A stretch of 64,000 bases of DNA from Spongilla lacustris. Its lineage: Eukaryota > Porifera > Demospongiae > Spongillida > Spongillidae. How positions within the stretch are numbered: the first letter of the stretch is position 1; each line of letters opens with the position of its first letter. Position numbers and translations under genes: made by a program. Below, piece by piece: positions 25,142-61,814 of this stretch. Location: positions 3,244,296 through 3,308,295 of the forward strand of contig OX442437.1 in assembly GCA_949361645.1 (NCBI GenBank), in the 5' to 3' direction. The notes under the pieces were generated by a model. It was not told where the DNA came from. It was given only the letters and a program-made list of their open reading frames with translations, and did not search any database.

Positions 25142-25451
25142 ATATACGTATACATGTAGGCCACCTCGCCACAGATCTCTAACCGTTGCACAATTTGCAT
25201 ACATCATTTATTTTTACGTGCGGCTGGTCGTGTTTTCCATGTGCTTACCGCAATCATCTCATTGTCTGGTTGGGATGATTCCGCCTTGCGCGCTTTCTTT
25301 GTTCTTTCCTGTTAGAAGTACCGCAAAAAAACTTAACCCTAGAATTTTTAGGCCACATTTACCCTACCCCAGTGTCTTGCGGGTCATCAGAATCGTCTAT
25401 GTACTCCTGTGATTTGTTTTTCCTCTTTATGTTCGACTTGTCGTCGGCCAT
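18833..25451 (-). CDS. SUB1: SUB1/PC4 transcriptional coactivator, complete, four exons
   Basis: Minus-strand exons at 25368-25451 (ATG), 25249-25308, 18965-19073 and 18833-18909 (TGA at 18833-18835) join in frame through GT-AG introns to 109 residues; human SUB1 is 127. The C-terminal half carries the PC4 ssDNA-binding fold signature: [20 protein letters not shown], then a W-I-D-D-D-G-E turn, [13 protein letters not shown] and DIDSKLVK. The N-terminus is short, Lys-rich and acidic ([15 protein letters not shown]), as in the regulatory region of the family. SUB1 binds single-stranded DNA and supports RNA polymerase II transcription and genome stability in the nucleus. Introns 1 and 3 are 59 and 55 nt, while intron 2 is 6175 nt and contains two long foldback elements and a retroelement fragment. 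It is divergent from IQGAP. Confidence 0.92.
19285..19578. repeat. Minisatellite, about 18-19 bp unit
   Basis: About 15 copies of a TTACCCCTGACCACCCCG-like unit with internal variation, inside SUB1 intron 2. Confidence 0.9.
19711..19812. repeat. Poly-C tract followed by (AC)n
   Basis: About 28 C, then a short unique stretch, then about 25 AC dinucleotides, in SUB1 intron 2. Predicted frames here are low-complexity translations. Confidence 0.95.
20161..20312. repeat. 38-bp tandem repeat, four copies
   Basis: Four head-to-tail copies of a unit containing GGTACTAGGCCAGCATGC and GGGGGCATGGCAGAC end just before the long foldback element. The copies differ at one or two positions. Confidence 0.93.
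20363..21192. mobile_element. Long foldback element FB2, about 830 bp
   Basis: It starts CATATGGGACAGTGTCCAGC and ends with the exact complement at 21192. The arms run about 390 bp to a loop near 20755-20800, with few differences. Its inner core matches FB1 (16284-17082) while its outer arms do not, so both carry a common core with different ends. It sits in SUB1 intron 2. Mirror-image open frames of about 82 residues are products of the palindrome. Confidence 0.9.
21408..21776 (+). pseudogene. Retroelement polyprotein fragment, C-terminal end
   Basis: An open frame of about 120 residues ends at TAA. It has CAELGW-like ([17 protein letters not shown]), [26 protein letters not shown] and VFLARAG segments. 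As I recall, this order (AELGW, PL-VE, WG, LA-RL, RLN--LVR--AR) closes invertebrate retrotransposon reverse-transcriptase ORFs. A related broken copy lies at 63724-64000. No upstream polymerase domain was found, so this is a 5'-truncated remnant in SUB1 intron 2. Confidence 0.4.
21777..22550. other. AT-rich intronic stretch, no clear gene
   Basis: Within SUB1 intron 2. A plus-strand exon-like segment (about 22342-22420, CACAG acceptor, open frame, GTATTT donor) is visible but isolated. I see nothing else supportable. Confidence 0.4.
22551..23016. mobile_element. Foldback element FB3, about 466 bp
   Basis: TAATGTCTAT at the left end pairs with ATAGACATTA at the right. Near-perfect arms of about 205 bp meet at a centre that is itself palindromic (CCATTACGCT/AGCGTAATGG). 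Its sequence is unrelated to FB1 and FB2. Only a few bases differ between arms. It lies in SUB1 intron 2. Confidence 0.9.
24005..24160. repeat. Hairpin-rich dispersed repeat, copy 1 (degraded)
   Basis: It shares GAAGAGTGTCTGG, GGGTGTAATTTGA and CCGGATTCGGCTT with 54788-54950. It contains the hairpin GGTGCC-GAA-GGCACC at 24035-24049 and an imperfect GTTCGC-AAA-GCGGAC. Flanks at 23750-24470 contain further diverged repeats. No gene is seen from 23017 to 25248 apart from the SUB1 intron. Confidence 0.75.
25098..25140. repeat. (GT)n microsatellite
   Basis: About 21 GT dinucleotides in SUB1 intron 2, close to exon 2. Confidence 0.97.
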
Positions 25452-25794
25452 GATGGCCTTTTTGGAGCACGGGTGCACGCATGCGCTGTAATTACCGCAA
25501 TTGAACTGTCAAAAATCGTATCAACTTCTGTAATCACTCAACTGCGTTGCAGAATTTCGCCGTATGATTGTGATATCAGGTTAGATTTAGGCTAATACAA
25601 TGAAGTGCGTGTGCCCGCTTTTGTGTCTTTTTAAAATTATAACTCGATGATGTATTAGTGATCATTGAGCCTGAACGCATGCGCGCACAATCCCCGCCCT
25701 TTAATTATTGCTAGAGGGTGATATTGTAGCAAAGTAGTCGAATTGGGACTCAGCACAGCCCTGTTCACGTTTTGCCTTGAATGAAAGTCTCCAG
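25452..25794. promoter_or_regulatory. Putative bidirectional SUB1/IQGAP promoter
   Basis: Only 343 bp separate the divergent start codons. The interval contains two NRF1-like palindromes, ACGCATGCGCT at 25477-25487 and ACGCATGCGCGC at 25675-25686, plus a GC box CCCCGCCC at 25691-25698. No TATA box is evident in a convincing position. Site identities come from vertebrate consensus motifs and are inference. Confidence 0.6.
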
Positions 25795-52204
<26,410 letters not shown>

Positions 52205-52803
52205 CTGCCTTAAAGACACCAAAAGTTTTATGGTTTTGACTCATGTTGTGCTTTGCATCAGTGTTATTACTTTCAGTTGCTATGCTACGTGAATTAAGTT
52301 ACTGCTTTGTTTTCTCAATAGTGGGACGTTTTACGAGGACCCTGTTGATCCCAAGTAGTGCATGAAAATTAATTCACCCTGCATTGGCAATACTCCTGGT
52401 ATCTATTATTACTCTTTCCGTCTGTGTTTGTTTTTTTATCTGTGTGAGCGTTAGGCTGGACCGATTTCGACAAAGGTTGGCTTTATAGACTTTATGGACA
52501 AGTGCTCACGAGTATATACGACTGGATTGCTCCAAATATACGTATGTATTTACATACGGCACAACATATTCAACTGGTACGCACGCGCCGGATGCAATAA
52601 GGCCGGCGTCTCGTTAACTACGTTAACCTTCATATATCCACCTTTGTTTCGAAATTTGCAATTGAGCACTTCGAATTTTGGGATTGCTTGCGGTGTTGCG
52701 AGTACCTTACAAGTTCATCTGTGAGGTCTGGGTTTGTAGGAGGCACAAGGAAAAGAGAGAATCTGCGCAGGCACAGTAGCGGAATCCAGCATGATCAGTT
52801 AGG
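52205..52803. other. IQGAP 3' flank
   Basis: No canonical AATAAA is seen close to the stop. A CAATAG acceptor followed by 36 open bases and TAG (52322-52357, reading GTFYEDPVDPK) could be an alternative last exon, but the donor it would need inside exon 40 is poor. Confidence 0.4.
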
Positions 52804-52885
52804 GTAGTCTGGGGACCCGACTGATAGTTGTACTGTCTGATAGCTGGTACATGTACAACCATCAGCAGTCGGGTCCCCAGACTAC
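52804..52885. mobile_element. 82-bp palindromic element, TAGTCTGG ends
   Basis: GTAGTCTGGGGACCCGACTG and its exact complement enclose a loop of about 40 bp. The end sequence resembles the palindrome at 56740-56807. Confidence 0.8.
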
Positions 52886-52899
52886 AGTTAGTATAGGGG

Positions 52900-53110
52900 G
52901 AGCTGAAAGGGCAGGGGCGGCCCTGTAGGCGGAGCCGCCTACCCCTCCCGCCCAGCTAGCTAGGGGCAGAGATAATATATTAATATTATAATATTATAAT
53001 ATCATTATCTTTACTAGGGGGTATGGGGGAGCACTGTAAGCTCCCCCGTTGGGGTCTGGGGCTCCGCCCCAAAAGCCAACGCTTTTTGCGTTGGAAAACC
53101 CTCCAAAACT
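52900..53110. repeat. Hairpin-rich repeat fragment
   Basis: It contains GGGGCTCCGCCCC, CCAACGCTTTTTGCGTTGG and GGCGGAGCCGCC hairpins around an ATATTATAATAT stretch. It probably derives from a transposon end. No gene is seen from 52886 to 57131. Confidence 0.5.
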
Positions 53111-53477
53111 ACGCAATAAAAAAACGGTTCCACGGTCATCCGGCCAATAATTCATTTAATAATTGTATTTTGAATTTAATTATCCGGCCTGCAAGTCGAC
53201 CTTTCATGCTTCAGGCCGGAGCCTGGCCTGACTTTCGGCAACCCTGGCCGACTCATCGACGGTCAAATCGCCATCTCGCAGTTTCAGAGACCTTAAAATA
53301 GAACCAAATGCCAGTCCATATGGTATTGGCACAATTTGGCAGTACATATAAAAGACAATGACAGTTTAGCCACGTCCCCAGACCCACATACGCAGCGGCG
53401 GAAGAGTCGTTACGTACCCAGACCCAAACGTACGTAAGCGATCACAATATGAAAGAACCCGTGGGATGAAAAACTGA

Positions 53478-54098
53478 CACTCGGTCATCTTTAAAAAACA
53501 AATAACGCACCAGTATCGGGCGTGGTTTAGGTGAGGTTTATAGCTGCGATGTCGCATCGCGTCGCAGACTCGCAGGACGAAGTTAAACATTATACCAATT
53601 TGTGAACCATATATAGCATTGAAACTGATATCAGGTTTGCAGTGGTTAAGGTTACTTAACCGTCGTAACCGCGATAAATCGCGGTTATACAGCGTTGAAC
53701 CGCCGTTAAATGTCGCGGTTAAATGTCGCGAGCATATATACTACAATTATAATTATATATATATAAATTATATATATTATCAGTAGTAGAAACATCAATT
53801 TGCATTTGTATAGCTTTGAAACATTATACCAATTTGTTAACCATATGTAGCTTTGAAACATTATACCAATTTGTGAACCATATGTAGCTTTGAAACATTA
53901 TACCAATTTGTGAACCATATGTAGCTTTGAAACATTATACGAATTTGCTTTGAATCGGCGCGATGGGTTGTCGCAGGAATAGAAAATAAGTTTTATTCCT
54001 GCTTGCGACGCAATGCGACGTCGCGGCGATAAACCACACCTAAACCACGCCCGATACTGGTGCGTTTATTAAAGAAAAGAAAAAATGGCCGAGTCCGG
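53478..54098. mobile_element. Terminal-inverted-repeat element with internal tandem repeats
   Basis: The left arm contains GCACCAGTATCGGGCGTGGT and continues TTTAGGTG; the right arm carries the complement at about 54033-54065, with further matches outward (CTCGGTCAT and AATGGCCGAG). Between the arms lie GCGGTTA-type repeats and a 37-bp tandem repeat. Confidence 0.75.
53820..53945. repeat. 37-bp tandem repeat
   Basis: Three and a half copies of a unit with CATTATACCAATTTGTGAAC and CATATGTAGCTTTGAAA. A diverged copy lies at about 53587-53623. Confidence 0.9.
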
Positions 54099-54787
54099 TG
54101 CAGTGTTTGTTTGTTTGTTTGTTTGTTTTCTTGTTTGTTTTTTGTTTTTTAATCGCGTCGCATTGCTTTGAAATGTTTTGCGGTAGTCATGTAGCTTTGA
54201 GTCATATACCAATTTAGGATCATTTTAGGATCCAATTTGGGATATTCGACCAGAAAAGTAATATTTTAATTGGTCATGTCAGAGATAATATATATTATCA
54301 CTGGTCATGTTGAAGTTAATGGCCCTGAGTAGAGCCTAAAGCTATTGGTCCTTGATCCACATGCATCAATGCATGCAGAGTCTGAATAAGTGTTAATTAA
54401 CTATATATGGTTTCAATGTACTCAGTGAGGTGTCACAGGAAATTGGCATCACGGGACCACTGTTCAATTTTCCTAGGAAATTTATAGCACCACCGTTGCA
54501 TCCTTTCAGGAGACCAGCTTGCATGGCATCCCCGGAACATACAAGTAGGCTATATACGATTCATATATGCAGCGGCCGAGAACGATTGTGATAACATGCA
54601 GAATGTATATCAAAAGTAGATCTAGACGAAATCTCGATCTTCTATTTCGAGTATATAAATCACAGCTCGCGCATGCCTGTCCACGCACTGTACTCTATAT
54701 AAAACTTCAACTTCAGGCTGTATTAAAAGTACGGAACAACATGTGCATCTCGTTAAATGGATGAAGTAATTACTGATACAGGCGAGT

Positions 54788-54950
54788 TTGTATGGCGCGC
54801 GAAGCGCGCAGTACGGCGCCGAAGGCGCCTCGTCCGCGAAGCGGACTCGGGACGAGGCCGAATTTTTTTTTCGGGTGCTCGTTTTTTTAAATGAAGAGTG
54901 TCTGGCTAGCACCCGGGGTGTAATTTGACCCCGGATTCGGCTTTCGGGTG
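54788..54950. repeat. Hairpin-rich dispersed repeat, copy 2
   Basis: Three consecutive 6-bp hairpins with GAA loops occur: GCGCGC-GAA-GCGCGC (54795-54809), GGCGCC-GAA-GGCGCC (54815-54829) and GTCCGC-GAA-GCGGAC (54832-54846). They are followed by the GAAGAGTGTCTGG and CCGGATTCGGCTT segment shared with 24005-24160. Confidence 0.85.
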
Positions 54951-56739
54951 GAAATTTGAACCCTAATGTGCGGAACAGCCTAGGGGGAACAGCCTTGTCA
55001 ACATTTTTACCCTAAACACTTTAATATCCTAGTGCTGCTAATGTTATTTCTAACGTTACCGTTTATCATGCACGAGCATCTGCATAGAATAAATATAGGC
55101 GACAGCACATACATGTTACATCCTTTTAAGGTTTCAAAATGATCAGCAGATGTTAGTCAGATTTTTTATCGTTTTAAATCCGAAGTGATATACATATGTA
55201 CATGTATTATTTATGATAAATGGAAAGTCATACATCATGACTCAGAATGTGGAGGCTTTTGAGCCAGCACGGTCCATGAGGGTTCGATGTAAATGGATGA
55301 TGGAGTGCATGAGGACCGTGAATCTCGAAGGCAAACTATTGCAGAGCGTAATGAAGAACTAAAAAAATGATACAATGAAGCCAGATTTTAAGACTATTTC
55401 TTTTAAGCTATATAAATAGAAAAGGGACACATGCAACCTTGCAGCTGGACCAAGTCCATGCACCAAATGCATGACCTTCGCTTGTATATACTATTCTAGG
55501 CGGTGGAGGCATTGAGCAATTGCATGGTGCATTCGCACAAGATGTTGAAAATTGAAGGGACGATGCATGATAAAGATAAACAGATTAGAGCAAGCAGATA
55601 CAGACCAGCTAGTCTGCACAGTATGGCTAAAGGAGATGTGTATGTGCTTTACTAGGTTTAGCATTTCTGCACCAGGCACTCAGTCACTCTAATCATGCAG
55701 CTCAATGACTTTCGTATTGAATTAGTCTAACTCATCATGCAGGTCAGTCTTCATTGATAACTGTAAAATTTCCACTAAAAACTTCCTGAAAGTGAGACTT
55801 ATACCATGCATAGAACAATTCTGCAACATTAATTGCATCTTCTTTTTTTTTTTTTTTTTTTTTGGAGATACACATGCATGCTTATAAGCTAGGCCACTTA
55901 GAAAAGTAACATGTAACAATGCATCTGTTATCTGTTTCCACTGAACAACTGATGGGAACTGGCTGGCATATGATGTAGACCTTCAGATGGTTAGTTGATC
56001 ATCAAACTTAAAATCAAAATGTTGCACCTGGATGACGCATGCACAATTAGGGAAAACGAAAGTAAATAAATGCGCATGAGGTAGTAAACGAATCAGTCGA
56101 AATGCTAACCCAAAATAATGGCCAGGAATACTTTGTGCAATTCTTTGTAAGAGTTCCGGCTGCCTCTCCCTTCAAGGCTACTTCATCGCCTACATGATCT
56201 CCCGTCAGGCATGCAACCGTGCATCACGACACGCTAGTATTGTCTTCTTGTTTTGGTGTCTCTGTTTTCCGCTGATCTCTTACACTAGCTCTGTACTGCA
56301 TGCATGGTTTGATTTTGTTGCACCAATTGGGTAGGCCAGTTGTGATGTGCATCATATACCCTCCATTGTAACTTCCCTAGCACTTTATCGCCTTAAACAC
56401 GAGGGTGCCGGAAATCCTAAGGGCCAAAACTGAAATACCGAAGGAAACTTGGAATGGGAGTGCTAGGATATTTGGAATGGGGGTGCCAATTAAACTATTC
56501 CGTGACACCGGGTTGCGTCACGTTGAATTGAACTACGGCATGCAGTTCCTCTGCAAGTCTAGCCGATCTGATATCGTAACGAGTTTCGTGGGTCATGTCG
56601 CATACCTTTCTGTACATTTCAAGCCATGTACAAGGTTTCCTCCACGCTCGGTACTGCTCACATGCACCTGATGCACGTGTATATAACATGTGTTCTCGAT
56701 ATACATGTACATGCCTGTATTCATTTACCGCATAGTGTT
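54951..56739. other. AT-rich stretch, no supportable gene
   Basis: Only short frames without splice or family support. A T-homopolymer lies at about 55843-55863. Confidence 0.5.
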
Positions 56740-56807
56740 AGTCTGGCGTAGCCACACCCTTGCGTATCCCTATGTGGATACGCAAGGGTGTGGCTATACG
56801 CCAGACT
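56740..56807. mobile_element. 68-bp near-perfect palindrome
   Basis: AGTCTGGCGTAGCCACACCC and its complement (one extra mismatch) fold around CTATGT. A half copy (AGTCTTGCGTAGCCACACCC) lies about 110 bp downstream, near 56850-56869. Confidence 0.85.
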
Positions 56808-57131
56808 ACATATTGTGGGGTGGCAGAAATTTGGTTCATGACTGGATTAGTCTTGCGTAGCCACACCCTATACTGCCCAAAAAGCTAATTTATAAAACAA
56901 ATACCCTATAACGTAGCGGATCATTTGGTGAGAAAACCTGGCGTGGTTCCACATGCATGCATATAATATAATGTACAACGTTATCATAAGCTTATCCAAG
57001 CTACCCTATCACTGATTTTCAGTCACAGTCATGCATGCAGCGCCGTTTTGTAAGTGACAATCATTCTCAGGCACATCGATATCATTTTTGTTATCGTCGT
57101 CAAACAATCATACGCTTGCGTATGTCAAAGT

Positions 57132-57549
57132 TTACAATAGCTGTTGGTGTGTGGTGTAACAGATTTGCTCCAATGTGATATTGCTGCAGTTGGGAATACT
57201 TGGTGCAATAGGGAACGAGGCGCATTGTGGACACGTTCGAATTCCCGATTCGTTCATCTGTATCAGATATATAACTATCATCAAAACATATCTATGCATT
57301 TCTAATCAGTTACTTCAAACTTACCCATACAAAAAACTCAGTTTTTATCGCCGACAGGATTTTTCTCATGGCAGTCGAGTTGCACGCACTTCCAGTGGGG
57401 CAGTGCTTTATCGTGTCGTCCATATACCATATTATCGTGCACATCGATGTGATAGCTGTGCACGGATTGTCAGTCCCTCGCCTTCGAGGAGATGCAGTGC
57501 ATCCTATGATGGCGATAACCAAGAGACACAAGTACAGGTGGGTAGACAT
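57132..57549 (-). CDS. Candidate small secreted cysteine-rich protein, two exons
   Basis: Minus-strand exon 1 (57325-57549) and exon 2 (57132-57257, TAA at 57132-57134) join at phase 0 across a 67-nt intron (GTAAGT donor, GATACAG acceptor) to 116 residues. An upstream in-frame ATG at 57571-57573 would add eight. Residues 1-20 form a signal peptide (STHLYLCLLVIAIIGCTAS), followed by PRRRG. The predicted mature chain has exactly eight cysteines (30, 37, 50, 56, 84, 87, 99, 108) and four N-glycosylation sequons (N57, N77, N98, N101). Both exons keep sensible codons, and the intron length matches those of SUB1 and IQGAP. I recognise no family and assign no function. The opposite strand has overlapping open frames, so transcript evidence would decide. 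Confidence 0.45.
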
Positions 57550-58779
57550 TGTATTAAATATGAAATCGAGCATCACTAGCTCCACATTTTATACATTATA
57601 CAAAAGGCCGCGTGTACATGTAGCAGGAATTATAGTGACAGCATTTTTCACGGAATCCGAAAACCATATATTATTCTGAATCTGGGCGTGCTGTAATATG
57701 TAATTACTGCGGTTGCATGCACGAATCCCATTTCGTACGTGTACATGTACGTGTAATTTGACCTTATTATTAGGTCATTTTTTTCATATGCAAGTTCAGA
57801 GGAGGCTGGCTGCAATGTTGCTGTTAAGCTGCTACCAGTGTAAAGCCACACATGAGTATTTCTAGTACTATTGGTTATTGACATGCAAGCAGTTTTTCCA
57901 ATTAACCTACTGACTTTATTATTCACATTTAAGCATCTAATTTTTTTTTTGCTGTGTGTGCCTACCTTAATCAGATAATTGTATAAACCTTCCACTTAGG
58001 TAGAAAGTACTTACACCAATTAAGGCAATTTCTTACCTACGCGATGAAATAACTATGGGGTAATTTTGCATTACTAGAGACATCCACACATGCACGAGAA
58101 GGAAATATATCCATTACAGTAAAGTGAGATTGCATAACTCACAAACATACAATCAGTTTGTTTGTTGAACATGTTAGAAAGACATAAATTTTATAAAGAA
58201 CACAGAATATCAAATATAATTTTTAATGAGATTTTCAAAAGTAAATTTCCTTGGGATTGATTATTGGAATGTAAAGCAGGGTTGGGGTCTAGTTCAATCT
58301 CTAAGCTTTACATTACTGTCTGCTGTAGGGGAGAAAATGAAGCAATTGTTACTCAAGTAAATAAGATGTCTTGCAGCTACAATTGTACTTAAAATTTAGT
58401 TCTTATACATTTTTACCTAAATGTCTACTGCACCAGGGCAACCATAAGCTTTCAAGTCTTCTAGACAATACGGACATGAAATGTCCTAGCATATAACAGA
58501 AACTTCTGCTGTGTGTGTTAACATTAGTATGACTTCATATGTTCCCCAGAATGAGTGCATCCTTCCATATGCTCATCACCTTATGAGGTGCAAAAGCTTG
58601 TAGTTATCAAGCATGTTAGCATAATAGCCTTTAAAAATCGTTTCGATACCATAAGCATCCTCAGTTTTGTGAACTTAGGCTACATGTGATCAATACTTCA
58701 AAGCTCAAAAAATGAATCATAAGTATCTTGTGCCCATCAAATGAACATATTATATCATTACAATTTTAAAATATTGTAC
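57550..58779. other. No gene seen
   Basis: AT-rich sequence. The 5' side of the candidate secreted gene lies at its left edge. I see no promoter motif I would defend. Confidence 0.5.
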
Positions 58780-58972
58780 CCACAATGGAGGCTGCATTCC
58801 TGCTGGAGTGCAAAGGACATTCTTTGCAAGAATGTGGTGGCCTAGTGGTCTCATGTAATTATTTGTATCTCCTAATGTCCAAAACAGATTAAGAGCATCA
58901 GGCCTTAGGGTGTTGATAGCCACAGGAACATAGAAAACTTGCCTCTCTTTCGAACACGATGTGGTTATAACC
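58780..58972 (-). CDS. Candidate internal exon of an unrecognised gene
   Basis: On the minus strand an acceptor (TCTAACTAG) is followed by 193 open bases ending TGG before a GTACAA donor. The frame (one base plus 64 codons) reads like protein, e.g. RQVFYVPVAINTLRPDALN and FWTLGDTNNYM. A second possible minus exon ends at a GTAAGT donor near 60415 (open through FPVDLHIILVSDMDNHW). The two have not been joined and no family is recognised. Transposon origin is possible because repeats surround it. Confidence 0.3.
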
Positions 58973-59474
58973 CTAGTTAGAATAATTTCACATGGGTAAG
59001 TCAGATTTTTCTATTTTTGAATACAAAACGCTTTTCAATAATGATAACATGCTGCACTATTATCTTAGGTACAATGATGACTGCTTAGTCGGAGTATTAA
59101 TGGTACTATTATTACACAAGAAGCCCCACATTCAGTGCATTGATGAGAAGTCTAACAAATCCTGTCACTACTGTGTATACAAAAATTGTGGCACTCCCCT
59201 CCCCGTACCCTACCCACTTCTATAAACATATTTATGATGCCATCATCACTGCCCATAGTGGTAACAACAAAAACACAAGTTCTCTGTATTTATTGAGAGG
59301 AGCTCCATCCAATTTTGATTTTAGTGTTATTTATACATGATAAAAAATGGTAGCATACTTCATGTACATGTAGATAAGGGTACAGGAAAAGAGTAGGAAT
59401 GCTCAACTGGGTAGCATAATACATGTATAACTGCCCTATTTCCCTAAGCCTGTTGCATCCATTCACTTTGGAGC

Positions 59475-59700
59475 TCTACATTTAGGGGTTTTGGAAGGTC
59501 AATGAATTTGATGCCCTGTGAATGCAGATGTGGGGTGAGGGCATGCTCAGTGCTTTAATCTCTCATGCACATCAGGATGTAGTGCTCTGCCCCAGGCACT
59601 AGAGTTTTTTACAGAAGCGGATCACTGATGAGAAACATTTGCAGCTCACATATAAACATAAAGTATATTCCTGGTCCAAGTCAGTGGGAAAACCTTGGGA
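59475..59700. repeat. Inverted duplicate, left copy
   Basis: It matches the reverse complement of about 61815-62100, including GGAAGGTCAATGAATTTGAT and CATATAAACATAAAGTATAT. Both copies keep a related reading frame (LQL-YKHKVY-WSKS-GK) despite substitutions, but each has stops. Confidence 0.8.
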
Positions 59701-60932
59701 AGTACTCCTATATATAGATCCTACCATTGGGCATGACTGACACCAAAGGTCCAAAGGTTAAAGCACCCTTAAGAATACATCATAACTTATATACATGTAC
59801 TGACACTGATGGGGTTAAAACGCCCATAGTGCACTTATGTAAAGGGGTTAACGCACCCCCAAGGTTATTGATGACACCGAAGGTTTAAAATGGATCCTTA
59901 CAATATGAAACCTTATAAATTTCTTTCTGTATAAAGCCAAAACAGGACATCAAATAGGATACAGGTCTTATACCAGCCAAATACCATCCCTCTCAGCTCT
60001 TCAATTCAGTTATGGTGAACATATATATAATAATCCCTGAAAACAAAAACAAAAGCCTGTGCAATTTCGAGATGCAAAGAAAATACAGATTTAACAGAAC
60101 TGATTTCCAAATTTTATAATCGGTTTATGTCACTACCAATTCTAACAAGTGGCTTTGTGTTGGATGAGATTAGTTAAAATGGCTTTAACAGAGCATGTGA
60201 CAGGCCAGCTGTTTGGCAGTCTAACACATTATTTTGATAATTTTCCAAGGCAATCTCCTTAATAACCCCTGTTCAATTTAAGCATATCCCAGTTGCACCA
60301 TCCAAATGGATCAGCAGGGGAATGAAGTCACATTTTGTTGATTCTAAGGTGATGTAAAAGATTGTATTGAGGAAAAGGGGAGGAGAAGGTAAATGAAATG
60401 GTATGTCCATAAACTTACATTGCCAATGGTTATCCATGTCAGAGACTAGTATTATGTGTAGATCCACTGGAAAGAAGTCTCCACAACAGAGACAACTGGA
60501 ATACAATTGTCTGCAAAGATTCCTTCTGGTAGGTAACCACACCATCTGGATCTCAAGCTGTACTGCTGCTTGGATAGCCACAAGAGAGATAGGTGATGAA
60601 AATGGTGATAGTGACAGTGGTGATGATGGTGGTGATAAGGATTCCCCTATTCAGTGCTTCCAGCTGTGAAATTAACAAACATTAGAAGTTTTACATACAT
60701 ATAACATGTTAGATGTTTGTCATTTTTTATATGGTCTTACTATACATGTATATACTGATATGAACTCATGAAAAATAATGGCTGTTTGATACACAATGGA
60801 TTAAGAACAAGGGACATGCAGGGAGGACAGTGGACAAGAGGACACCTAATCAATGCCCACCACACAATACTCGAGAGACGTCCTATTGACATGGAGACAT
60901 ACCTAATTAACACCACATGGACTTATGAAAGA

Positions 60933-60958
60933 GGTGGGGGGGGGGGGGGGGGGGGGGG
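60933..60958. repeat. G homopolymer
   Basis: A run of about 25 G. The surrounding 60.6-61.8 kb has short frames only (for example 61185-61427 plus), without splice or family support. Confidence 0.9.
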
Positions 60959-61814
60959 TTGGCTTCCATAAACCACTCATGAATGGGCCTGTACCAAGCG
61001 TCTGTGTTGAGCGCAAATTGTGACTTTGCACACTTTATAAATCATGCTGCGCAATTTGTGAATCCATAATCTGCACACTAGCCCATTTAAAAATCTATTT
61101 GGCAATGTGTATGAAATGTCACAAGAAGAGCACAGCCAGAAGTTTGTTTAAGACTATGATAAAGGTGTATTCATAGCAAAAGGGTTGCCAAAAGGTTTCG
61201 ACAAACGATCAAAAGAAAACAAGGAAGTAGTGTCACAGCATCTTTTACACACTGGGTCAACAGAAGTAAACAGTATAAGCTACTTAGCTATCTGGAGTTC
61301 TGCAAATGGAGTTGACAAAGATAAACAGAGCTGCATGATGCTGGTAATTACATCAGCCAACCAAACTCAAGCAAAATGCGGAAGGGTTCATACAAAGAAC
61401 AACTACATCTGCTTAAAAACTAGATAAAGCTGTTGATTTGGAATATGATCATGAATATAGTTAAGGCCACTTTAAAAATAAATAAAAAAAGGAAACGGAT
61501 TGTACCTTTCCCGGCCCAAATCAATATATTCTGTAAATGTCACGTGCATGCCATCTGAAGCAGATGAACATATGGCCCAACGTATCAAATGCACAAAGGG
61601 TGGCATCATAAGTGCTGTGAACATATTATTTAGAGATTAAAGTTGTGCCACATGTGTCAAAGGATGAACTGAAACATCTGGGATGCGCACGTACAATTCA
61701 TGAGTATGATAAATATAATAAGTCATGCCGATATCAGTCATGCCCCACTACTTAACATATCAGTATATATGTAGGGTCTTCGACCCTTTCTGTGGCACTA
61801 TGTTGACTATGTTG

